NCBI RefSeq assembly: GCF_036323735.1
Contig: NC_086024.1
Location: 136,783,053-136,847,052, forward strand
Direction of reading: 5' to 3'
From: Rattus norvegicus
Lineage: Eukaryota; Chordata; Mammalia; Rodentia; Muridae
DNA: 64,000 bases
The notes under the pieces are model-generated. The model was not told the origin of the DNA and searched no databases. It saw nothing but the letters and a program-made list of their open reading frames with translations. Shown here one piece after another: positions 55,880 to 64,000 of the stretch; position 1 is the stretch's first letter; every line of letters begins with the position of its first letter. Position numbers and translations under genes: made by a program.

Positions 55880-56115
55880 CTGTGAGACAAGGTCAAAATC
55901 CATAGGATAAGCTGTTCTATAAAAGGGGCTGTTTGCCCCCTCCACCCTTCTCTTGCTTTCCCGTTCTTGCTACCGCTCTGTCTGTCTCCCCCTTGGCCAG
56001 CCTCTACTTCTCTCTCTTTCTAATGTCCTCTTAACTCCCTTCCCCATGCCCTGAATAAACTCTATTCTATAGTATCCCACTGTATGGCTGGTTCCTCAGG
56101 GGGCAGGGATGCCTC
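55880..56115 (+). mobile_element. LTR-like element with TATA box and polyadenylation signal
   Basis: 'ttctataaaaggggctg' (TATA-like), a C/T-rich leader, 'gccctgaataaactctattc' (AATAAA) and 'tatggctggttcctcagggg' give an LTR-style U3-R-U5 order. I recognise the 3' end as a common rodent LTR but cannot name it safely. Confidence 0.55.
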
Positions 56116-56339
56116 AGCGTCAGATGCACTGCCTTTCTCCATACTTTACCACGCGTCCACAAAACATAGTCCCTCTCCATCTTTTCGTAAACACAGATGT
56201 GGCTACAGGTGTGCAACAGCTCACTGTGTTTTCTCACATTGCTTATTTCGCCCTCTGGTTAATTACTTGGAAATAATTTGCCCAGAGCTTATGTCTACCA
56301 TGTGCGCTAAGGCTTATCTTCCCATTAAAAAAAAAGGTG

Positions 56340-56740
56340 TGCAAACGAAGTGGAAGTCCGAGAACTTCCAGGAGCAGGCTTTCTTCTTTCCCCACACAGA
56401 GGCCCTGGGAGTCAAACTCAGGTTACCAGGTTTGAGGACAAGCACCTTTACCCTGCTCATACATGTACTGGACAATGGGTATGCTATATGCATATGGAGC
56501 CCAAACAGGAGCCAGAGCCAACAGGTACCTGTGAGCTGCTCGAAGTGGGTCCCAGGAACCAAACTTGGGTCCCCTGCAAGAGCAGCGAGCGGTCTTAACC
56601 ACGCAGCTGTCTTTCCGCTCTTTTCTATGTATTTTCTAAACTCTCTTTTTTCAGACAGGGCTTTCAGTGTTCAAGCTGGCCTTCAACTCCTGACCTTGGG
56701 ATCCTCCTCACTTCAGCTGGAATTAGTGGTGTGTTTTCCC
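56340..56740 (-). repeat. B3 SINE and B1 fragment
   Basis: Inverted B3-like (56340-56620: 'ggaaccaaacttgggtcccc', 'cagctgtctttccgctc') followed by an inverted B1 piece (56640-56740). Confidence 0.65.
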
Positions 56741-57014
56741 CTTACCTTATTGATCCTAGTAAAAAACTCACGTTATCCTTTAAATAATTAACATCTTCTT
56801 TCCCAAAATATGAAAACAAGACAGAGAGGTCAGATGATAGGCAGAAGCAAAACCATTTGGCAAATAATTATTGAATATTATTAGTTAATAATATCAAAGT
56901 TAACACTAGATCCTGATGTCCAATCTTAGGGCAGCAAACACTGCTTCTTGGTCCTCAGGATCCCTAAGGAAGTCGTCTCAGAGGTTCTGATGGAGCCGGC
57001 CGCTTTACCAAGGA

Positions 57015-57190
57015 TTTATTCAGGGGAGCAGACAGTGGTATTCACAGGGAGTGGTGCTTCTCAGACACATTTATTAATGCCACATTGTAAACGGTACTTA
57101 GGTAACTGTACAGTGATGTTCCATGTTCCCATCTACACAGCTTGCTTAAGTTCAGCTGACGTATTCATCCTGAGTGGACTGGGGGAGCAG
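57015..57190 (-). terminator. Atp5mj: Atp5mj 3' UTR with two AATAAA signals
   Basis: On minus, AATAAA occurs at 57075-57070 and again at 57020-57015. Either would give a very short 3' UTR (about 130-190 nt). Confidence 0.75.
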
Positions 57191-57225
57191 TTAGTGATGG
57201 CCATGGGCATGCGCAGGACTGCAGC
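57191..57225 (-). CDS. Atp5mj: Atp5mj coding exon 4 (C-terminal GHH)
   Basis: The 35 nt complete the protein as Gly-Cys-Ser-Pro-Ala-His-Ala-His-Gly-His-His-stop. The acceptor is 'ttgaaag' after a pyrimidine tract. The GHH C-terminus matches the mammalian family; the total of 60 residues matches the family size. Confidence 0.92.
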
Positions 57226-57344
57226 CTTTCAAGGGGAGGAACAAAGCAATACAGTTTAGGAAGAGAGAGCAGAATGTATCCTGTTGTTTGAAGTAAAAGC
57301 CAGAAGAAACTGCAAATATTCATTTTAATGCTACAAAAAGCATG

Positions 57345-57445
57345 GGGGACAGGCATGGTGTGCACACCTTTAATCCCAATGCTTGGGAGGCAGAGGCAGG
57401 GGGATTTCTGAGACTCTGACTCAAAACCAAGCCCTAGTCCCCCCC
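57345..57445 (+). repeat. B1 SINE, truncated
   Basis: 'gacaggcatggtgtgcacac', 'atgcttgggaggcagaggca'; lies in Atp5mj intron 3. Confidence 0.88.
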
Positions 57446-57814
57446 AATCCAACCAAACAAACCCCCACCAGAATGGGGATGGGGCCACTTCAGTGTAAAA
57501 CACACAGCCAGTTCCAGCTTGTGCAAGTGCTGCTGATACAGCTAGCTGTTCACCTGGAGGAGCGGAGAGCTCTCCTCAGAGCTCAGGAAGTCAGTCCTGG
57601 GCCCCAATGACACCAGAGAAACAGGACAGACAGACACCCAGTGCCAGAGCACACATTTTGTAGCTACTTTCCTTCAAAATTACATGGAAACCCCAGGAGT
57701 TTCAGTCGCTTCCATGCCTAGCTAGCCTGTGCCTTCCTGGTGGCCCCAGTTACCCCCTTTCTCTGCCACTGCCAGAAGTGTTACTTGGCCCAAAGGGCTG
57801 CACGTGGTTTTCTT

Positions 57815-57915
57815 TTTAACTTTTGAGACACAGGGTTTCTCTGTGTAGCCCTAGCTTCCTGGACCTCAGAGATCCACCTGTCTCTACCTCCCCTGTCCTG
57901 GGATTGAAGGTCAGC
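57815..57915 (-). repeat. B1 SINE, truncated
   Basis: 'gagacacagggtttctctgt', 'cagagatccacctgtctcta'; intron 3 of Atp5mj. Confidence 0.88.
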
Positions 57916-57978
57916 TGCAAACTTGTTGGTTTTTATTTAATATTTCCATTGTACCTGACAACCACTGAACCAGGAGTC

Positions 57979-58087
57979 AGTTTTTTTTGTTTTTTTGTTT
58001 TGGTTCTTTTTTTCGGAGCTGGGGACCAAACCCAGGGCCTTGTGCTTCCTAGGTAAGCGCTCTACCGCTGAGCTAAATCCCCAGCCC
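57979..58087 (-). repeat. ID element in Atp5mj intron 3
   Basis: Inverted on plus, so in sense with Atp5mj; target-site duplication 'ccaggagtcagtttt'. It is about 100 bp from the microexon donor. Confidence 0.95.
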
Positions 58088-58186
58088 CCAGGAGTCAGTT
58101 TTAAGTCAGGATTCATGTAACTTGCTTTGAAAAGCTACGATCGTCTTTTTCACCCCTCAACCATCCCCCAAAAGCAGAAATCTTAC

Positions 58187-58210
58187 CTTTCAGAGCTTTA
58201 CTTCTTTTAT
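58187..58210 (-). CDS. Atp5mj: Atp5mj coding exon 3, 24-nt microexon (DKRSKALK)
   Basis: The 24 nt are flanked by 'tctgttttag' acceptor and GTAAGA donor. Joined to exon 2 they give Asp-Lys-Arg-Ser-Lys-Ala-Leu-Lys, identical to the human segment after the membrane helix. Both ends are phase 1, so skipping would keep the frame. It is too short to show in an ORF search. Confidence 0.93.
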
Positions 58211-58699
58211 CTAAAACAGAAAGGAGAAATTAGTCACAGCAGCGCCCTACAGAAGTGCCGCCAGTCAATCGAACAGTCTAAAGCTACATGTGACCGCAGG
58301 CTTCACAGCCTGGGCAAGCATTTCAGCATGCTGTCAGAGGAATGCCTGCGTCACGGGCATTCCTTTCTTCCAAACCCACACACAAAGCAGGCGATCTCCC
58401 ACAGTGGGTGCCCACGCCCATGCCTCACCCTGTCCTCACTGGCCGTCCTCCCCTTCCCACCAGTTTCTTCCAGCCGGCTACAGCTGGTTTACTTCCATGT
58501 TGGGCATTTATGTGTGTGTTGAGTCGACTGTACATGAGGAAAACATGTAATATTAATCTTTTTTAATTTAACTGGATCATCTCAGTTGGCAGGATAATCT
58601 TTACTTCTACTGCGAACATTCTATTTTAATGGCTGGATGCTCTCCCAAGCAGGGCTATTGCCGCTGCTTTACTCTCTGTTTTCTTTGTTTGTTGATGAG

Positions 58700-58875
58700 C
58701 ATCTAAGGTCGCAGTTGTGGGCCAGCCAGGTGGCTCAGTGGGTAGAGGCGCTTTCACACAAGCCTGATGACTCAAGTTCCCTCTCTGGGGTCACACACTC
58801 TGCACCGGCGCCAGGGCATGTGTGCCCACGCATACATCCCGTATATTTACATGCACAGGGAAAATAACCATAACT
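58700..58875 (+). repeat. B2-like SINE in Atp5mj intron 2
   Basis: 'gccagccaggtggctcagtg', 'gggtagaggcgctttcacac'; diverged head. Confidence 0.65.
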
Positions 58876-58916
58876 GAAAAACTCAGAGTTCCTTAGTAGA
58901 TAAAATTGTGATTCTT

Positions 58917-59046
58917 GGGGTTGGGGATTTAGCTCAGCGGTAGAGCGCTTGCCTAGCGAGCGCAAGGCCCTGGGTTCGGTCCCCAGCCCCGGAAAAAAAA
59001 AAAAAAAAAAAAAGAAATTTAAAAATAAAATAAAATAAAAAAAAAA
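58917..59046 (+). repeat. ID element in Atp5mj intron 2
   Basis: 'ggggttggggatttagctca' head, complete body, AAAT/A-rich tail; target-site duplication 'tgtgattctt'. Antisense to Atp5mj and about 70 bp from the exon 2 donor. Confidence 0.95.
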
Positions 59047-59114
59047 TGTGATTCTTTTCCCCCTCTGAAAACATTTCCCCCTGCTAAATGCAAAGAAATA
59101 AAAATATAACCTAC

Positions 59115-59238
59115 CAGCACTCCTGATTTTATAAACGATGAGGGACATCAACCCCACTCCTACCCAAATTTCCTGGTAAACCTGGGTATAGTAGGGTTTC
59201 ATGGGGACCCAGACCTTCTTAATAAAGCTTTGAAGCAT
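59115..59238 (-). CDS. Atp5mj: Atp5mj coding exon 2 (residues 1-41)
   Basis: Encodes the 6.8-kDa mitochondrial proteolipid (MP68), a small subunit associated with the membrane sector of F1Fo ATP synthase in the inner mitochondrial membrane, linked to dimer and oligomer stability. The exon begins exactly at the ATG after acceptor AG (59240-59239). It reads MLQSFIKKVWVPMKPYYTQV, then a hydrophobic single membrane segment (IWVGVGLMSLIVY, about residues 24-36), then the start of a basic tail. It ends in phase 1 (59115) before GTAGG. Close match to the human protein (MLQSIIKNIWIPMKPYYTKV). Confidence 0.95.
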
Positions 59239-60794
59239 CTGAAATAAAAGAAATGGGGAACAATAAGGTGAGGCTGCCTTGTGCCCGGCTGACAGGTACT
59301 TTCCTCATTGCTACCTGACAAGAGAGCTATTCTAGTCCCCACAGGCTCTGCGGGGCTCTCTGAACTCCTGACACCCCTCCAGCATTTTGCTGGCAGGCTG
59401 GTGCCCCACCCTCCCCTGCCCACCAAGCCTCTCGGCCACTAAAGGTGGTCCAGAGCCACACATCACCCTTTTGACCTTGGGTAGAAGAACTCCTTTCCAC
59501 ATCATTAGTGTTTCAAGTCCAAACCGATAGAAACACAAACCATGCTCAGGTGTGGTCATTTCCATAGGCAGTGAATTCAGAAACCAGCTAAACTAATCCA
59601 CTTTAACCTCCAGGAGCTCAGTCCTGAGCTTGTCAGACAAATGCAGAACAAACAGTATGACAGCCCTCAAAGGAATGTTTCCAGTTACTGTTACAGTTTG
59701 CTACAGATTCCAAACTAGATGGCTTTGAGACATTTGATGAATTTGATACTAGTCAATCCAACATTTGCAACACTGGAAAACTGACATACTGTTGTGGAAA
59801 ACCAGAGAAAGTGTTCATTGACATAAAACAGTATGATATTCTTTTAGTACCAGCTTGATTTAGTCAAATGGCTGCCCTTGAATTATTGAAACCTGGACCA
59901 TATTCACTCAGCAAAAACTGAAGGGCACAAGTGCCAGTTGAAGGAAGAGGCAAGGGAGAGCCAGGCTACGCGGAGGAAGGCGGCTGCTGTCTTCACTCAC
60001 TCATTTACACTACCTCAGGTGCGTGACTGGGATAATAAAAGAGCTGCACTCCACGAGAGTCTAGGATTCTTGCATTAGTACAAGCGAGTATACACATCGT
60101 GTCAGGAGTGCTTGCTGGACAGAATGCTACTGTTGAACTAGGGAAGCAGGGAAGATGTGCAAGTCCCTGTCCCAGAACCCTTGAGGTGGCTTACCACCAC
60201 CTGTAATGTAGCCCCAGTTCCAGGGAGCCTTTTGACCTCCAGGGGTACCTGACAATACAGACTGCATATTCACACCGTTTGACATATTTCTATACTGCGC
60301 CCCAAAGCTACCGATGACCCAAACGAGACTAGATCGAATCAGATCTGGCCCATAGTCTGATTACTACAAGAACCAACCTGCCTCTACGGCCTCGCTTCCT
60401 GCTCTTTCCTCTGGGAAAGAACTTGAGTGGAGGAAAGGCCTGAAGGCTAGCCAGTCTGTTGAGGGTTAGCCTGTAGAGTGGGCTATTATCTTATCCTAGG
60501 TGGTGCGCCTGTCCTGAAATCTCCTTCTAGTAGAGCATCTAAATGCTCTAGCACGACTGTCCTGTCATTAGGAGGCAGCCTCTGGAAAGGCTGAAGGAAC
60601 CCAAGTCACCAAGTAGGTGGACAGGCATCTTTGTGGGACAGGTAAGGACTGAGAGTACTGTAGGGGACCAGTAGGTTAGAATCCTTGGGGCCTAGTTCTG
60701 TCTTGACTTTAGGAATTCTCTAAACTTTGTCAGGTCTCTCTGTCAAACATGGACCTCCTACTTGCTCCACAGACTCTTGAAATATAAAGGACCC
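59239..60794 (-). other. Atp5mj: Atp5mj intron 1, 3' part
   Basis: Mostly unique. A B3-like fragment lies at about 60100-60260 plus. At 59661-59858 (plus) a 66-codon open frame without ATG has coding-like composition (FETFDEFD, KVFIDIKQYDILLV), but I recognise no protein. Confidence 0.5.
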
Positions 60795-60960
60795 TAGCGG
60801 GGAGGGTGGCAGCACAAGCCTTTAATCCCAGCAAATCAAGCACTCAGAAGAGAGGGGCTACCTCTGTGAGTTCAAAGCCAGCCTGGTCTATACGATAGCC
60901 AGGGCTAAACAACGAGAACCTGTCTCAAAAACCAAAACAAAACGTCACCCCCGCCCCCCC
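60795..60960 (+). repeat. B1 SINE
   Basis: 'gcacaagcctttaatcccag', 'caaagccagcctggtctata', A/C-rich tail. Confidence 0.88.
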
Positions 60961-61144
60961 CAACAACAAAATGGATCCAGAATGGTACCTGGTGCACAGT
61001 GAGCACTCAGTAAGTGATCAAATCAGTAACAAGGAATTGCTACAGAAACTCACTAGAAGGCAGCAATTCCTAGGCCACTGGGATTCTAAGAAAGTACTTA
61101 GAGAGGTTTCATCTCATAGGCTGAGGAGAAGTGTTAAGCTATAT

Positions 61145-61310
61145 CAAGGCCAGCACGGTATCAGTGCCTGACTTTAATCCTAACCCTTGGAAGGTAGAGG
61201 CAGGCAGGTGGATCTTTCTCAGTTCAAAGCCAGCCTGGTTTATCTGCAAAGGGAGTTCTAGGACAGTCAGGGCCACTACACAGAAACCTTATCTTGACCT
61301 CCCCACACCC
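61145..61310 (+). repeat. B1 SINE
   Basis: 'gcctgactttaatcctaacc', 'caaagccagcctggtttatc', 'ctacacagaaacc'. Confidence 0.88.
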
Positions 61311-62269
61311 TGAAAAAGATGTGGGTATCACAGGAAAGTCTAGAAATGGTAAAGAGAAGGGTGTAAAGGGATGCCAGTGACCTTGGTATTCTGTTCAGGA
61401 TCGAGGGATCCTGGCACTGTGTCCTTATTCTAAACTGCCACAGGTCCCCACACAGTGGAGGCCTGTTGGCCAGTACATTCACACACACCCCCTTTTGTCT
61501 CTTGCTCCTGGACTTCCCGTCGGTCAGTGTGGTTGTATTTGACCACACAAGTGACCTGTTCCCAGTATTCAGTAAGGCCTCTACTCTTCCCACCTAAGTC
61601 TCTCTGAGCAACCGAAATTTCCAGTTGCTAGTTTTACACCAGATTCAATAAAAGATCATCCTACTCGAAGGTCAAGTGGCTCCCTATGTCTGCAGAGTTT
61701 GTGAAAATTATAGTAATAGCAAGCTATTACCTGGCAGTACACTGGAAAGAGGGGACACGCAACAGTCTGAGGTTTATAATGTGGTTTTATACAGATTCAA
61801 ACATTCGCTTTGCCAAAGCCTAACTTGGAAGAAAACTTGGTATAATGGAAAGAACCTTGAAGTGATGTTTCGTGGCTTGGATTCTAGCTGCATCCCCAAC
61901 TAGCTGAGTAACTTGAGTAGGTAACAAGATGCTCACAGTTGATGGTGAGCATGCTTTTTTGCCAAAGTCCATAGTTAACAAAGGTCCATCCTGTGTCAGC
62001 ACAAGGACATAGTCCTGGCGGAGAGGACCTCCACTAAAACCTAACTCCTGGGCTACTTCTCTGTGAGGATCATACTAGAGTTCCCATTCCTCCACGTCTT
62101 GTGGAATAATCCCTCTTTCAGCATAACGATTTGATGTTTGAGCACACCCTCGCAGATTCTTACTAGTCCAAGGGATTGACAACAGCCCCTCCCCCCAGAC
62201 AATCAGGAAGACTAACTCCAGAAACACTTTTGTAGTGTGGAGAACTGAACACCGTGCACATCGCTGCCC
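61311..62269. other. Atp5mj intron 1, unique sequence
   Basis: No repeat or exon recognised between the B1 and the CpG island. Confidence 0.45.
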
Positions 62270-62680
62270 TCTGCGTGAGTGAGCCCCGGACACCCTCGCA
62301 CTCGGGCACTCCCTCCATCACAGTCCGGGGGAACCCCGTGGACCCTCCTTGAAGTTGGCGGCGTAGGGGCTGACCCAAGGTCAGTGTGGATCGCAGAGTC
62401 CCTCGCTTGCGTTCCGCGACCTACTTGGGCCCCACCGCACCAGGTCCCGGCCCCACTTCAGTCCCCGCGGTTGGGAACACACAAAAAAGCCCAGACCCCG
62501 CTCTTACCTCAGCGGGATCAAGGCCACACTAGATTCCGCGACAGAATGGGAAAGGTCACAGAGCACGCAGGCGCCGCGCGGAGCCTGCTGGGAAAGCGGA
62601 AGGAGCGGATACGCTAGACGCCCGCTGTGGGGTCTTTCGCGCCTGCGCACCACAGCGCCCCCGGTGGTCTCCCCGGTGTT
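62270..62680 (-). promoter_or_regulatory. Atp5mj: Atp5mj CpG-island promoter with NRF1, ETS and CTCF-like motifs
   Basis: A CpG-dense block includes noncoding exon 1. On minus: TGCGCAGGCGCG (62649-62638), a good NRF1 site typical of nuclear mitochondrial genes; CTTCCG near 62600 (ETS core); and ACCACCGGGGGCGCTGTG (about 62669-62652), a strong match to the CTCF core. The start site is probably 62590-62640. Confidence 0.8.
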
Positions 62681-62869
62681 GCAAGCTTGGGTGGGGGTTA
62701 ATCAAAACCTAGAGGAGCTGGGAGAAGAAGCCATCTGTGTTTCTATGTGTTATAAAACTGACCAGATTTCCCAGGGTTTGTAGGTTTCCGGTTACACATG
62801 ACTTTCAGTGCTGAAACCAGGACAGTAGATAATCCGGACAAATTGAGTTTAAAGAACAAAAAGCCCTTT

Positions 62870-63275
62870 TTGCATGGTTTATGCCTTTAATCCTAGCCCT
62901 CAGGAGACAGAAGCAGCAGGATTGTCATAAATTTGACTTTCACGCCAGCCTGAAAATCTAAACCAAAAGCCGCGTGTGTTGGCGGACGCCTTTTAACCCA
63001 GCACTCAGAAGGCAGAGGCAGGCAGATCTCTTGAGTTCAAGCCTAGTCTCTCTTAGTGAGTTCCAGGACAGCCAGAGAGCTACACAGTGAGAACCTGTCT
63101 CAAAAAACCAAAAACCAAAACAAAATCAAACCAGGCATAATGGCTCAGGTCTTTAATTCCAGCACAAGGTGGAGGGCAGAGGCACAGGGTGGAGAGTGGG
63201 ACTGTGGGTCTATTGACCCACAAGCTGTGGCCTGGGCTACTTAGTGAGATTCTCAGAGTCCCCCATCCCCAAACA
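62870..63275 (+). repeat. Three tandem B1-type SINEs upstream of Atp5mj
   Basis: At about 62870-62965 ('tttatgcctttaatcctagc'), 62968-63115 ('agcactcagaaggcagaggc') and 63118-63275 ('ccaggcataatggctcaggt'). Confidence 0.8.
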
Positions 63276-63334
63276 AACAAAAAGAGCAAAACAACAACGA
63301 AAAAGGAAACCCTCTTGAAAAAAAATTTTTTTTT

Positions 63335-63460
63335 TTGGAGACAGGTTTTTCTGTAACTTGTTACATAGACCAGGCTGGCTCAAATTCAGAGACTTGCCTG
63401 CCTCTGCCTCCTGTCTACTGGGATTAGAGGCGTGCACCGCTTTGCCAGGAGTTTGGCATT
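63335..63460 (-). repeat. B1 SINE
   Basis: 'catagaccaggctggctcaa', 'cctgcctctgcctcctgtct', 'gcgtgcaccgctttgccagg'. Confidence 0.9.
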
Positions 63461-63654
63461 TCTTGCCATTTTCTTCTGCATTGCTACTTTTTGCTCTACA
63501 TGTTTGGTTGAGCAGCCGTTCTGTGAGTAGTAATTATCCTTTAAAAACGTAAAGTGATGCAGACTGACTTCTGCAGGAGCTCTAGGGATCGAACCTAAGG
63601 GTTTGTTTTCTTTTTGCTTTTGTGTTTGTTTGTTTGTTTTTTAAGTAAGTGTGC

Positions 63655-63770
63655 TAGCCAGGTGTGTGGTGATATAATCCTAGCACTTGGGAAGTAGAGG
63701 TAGATGACCAGGGTTTGAAGAGCACCCCGGGACCCCATTTTTAAAAAAATGAAACCGAAACAAATGAACA
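63655..63770 (+). repeat. B1 SINE fragment
   Basis: 'agccaggtgtgtggtgatat', 'aatcctagcacttgggaagt', A-rich end. Confidence 0.8.
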
Positions 63771-63794
63771 AAAAAAATGTTCTTGCCTTTTTTT

Positions 63795-64000
63795 TTTTGG
63801 TTTTAAAAAAGATTTTCTAGGTGTATGAGTGTTTTGCTCACATCTATGTCTGTGTACCAAGTATGTGCCTGTTCACTCTGGGAAGTTAGAAGAGGGCGCT
63901 GGATACCCCGCAACTGGGATTATGGATGGTTTTGTTCTACCACACTGGTGCTGGGATTTGAACCTGCGTCCTTCGGAAGAGCGACAAATGCGATGAATCA
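63795..64000 (-). repeat. B3 SINE, cut by window edge
   Basis: 'tgggaagttagaagagggcg', 'ggtgctgggatttgaacctg' on plus, an inverted B3. Confidence 0.88.

Larger units (their letters stand above)
57015..62640 (-). other. Atp5mj: Atp5mj transcription unit (four exons)
   Basis: Exon 1 is noncoding: about 62640 down to 62508, with donor GTAAG at 62507-62503. Exon 2 is 59238-59115, exon 3 is 58210-58187, and exon 4 runs from 57225 to the 3' UTR. All junctions obey GT-AG: acceptors 'ttttatttcag', 'tctgttttag' and 'cctccccttgaaag'; donors GTAGG, GTAAG and GTAAG. Spliced coding length is 183 nt, 60 codons plus stop. Intron 1 (about 3.3 kb) holds B1/B3 SINEs, intron 2 a B2 and an ID, intron 3 two B1s and an ID. 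Confidence 0.92.

Noticed and set aside
57226..57503. Continuation of the 112-codon minus ORF upstream of Atp5mj exon 4
   Set aside because: It is intron and B1 sequence. The coding part starts only after the acceptor at 57227-57226.
58735..59114. Extension of the 167-codon minus ORF beyond the Atp5mj exon 2 donor
   Set aside because: It reads through intron 2 into an ID element; splicing to the microexon restores the conserved protein.

Overview
The window is rodent, almost certainly rat (Rattus norvegicus), nuclear DNA. It carries B1, B2/B3 and MaLR-type LTR repeats throughout, a hAT-type URR1 element, and about ten copies of the BC1-derived ID SINE. That ID density is characteristic of rat rather than mouse. 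No bacterial, plasmid or exogenous viral genes are present.

Both recognisable genes lie on the minus strand near the window edges. At the left edge a CpG island (about 380-1105) holds the 5' end of Ppp1r13b (ASPP1). Nine coding bases (Met-Met-Pro) are followed directly by a GT splice donor, and the rest of the gene continues off the left side. The same island has a CCAAT/GC-box/TATA-like promoter facing the other way, suggesting a divergent transcript. At the right edge is all of Atp5mj (formerly Atp5mpl/Mp68/C14orf2), the 6.8-kDa mitochondrial proteolipid of ATP synthase. It has a noncoding first exon in a CpG island (about 62.3-62.7 kb), coding exons at 59115-59238, 58187-58210 (a 24-nt microexon) and 57191-57225, and a short 3' UTR. 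This order matches what I recall of human 14q32.33 (PPP1R13B, ATP5MPL, then TDRD9), so TDRD9 should lie just beyond the right edge.

The roughly 56 kb between them is intergenic. It contains a higher-order minisatellite (2845-3926) beside an intact-ORF retrocopy of the C15orf40/DUF167 gene (CDS 4083-4463). Further right are an L1 3' fragment (8560-9350), a degenerate Rpl35 processed pseudogene (19252-19725), long TG/CA arrays, several MaLR and other LTRs, MIR and L2 relics, and many SINEs. Fairly repeat-poor unique stretches lie at 31.6-34 kb, 35.3-37.2 kb, 38-43 kb and 46.5-48.3 kb.

The most unusual structure is a large inverted duplication. Two arms of about 600 bp (38986-39587 and 41038-41632) are about 99% identical over their main part, lie in opposite orientation around a spacer of about 1.45 kb, and are not a repeat family I recognise. 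The next most interesting feature is the symmetric-phase 24-nt coding microexon of Atp5mj, which sits between two oppositely oriented ID elements.
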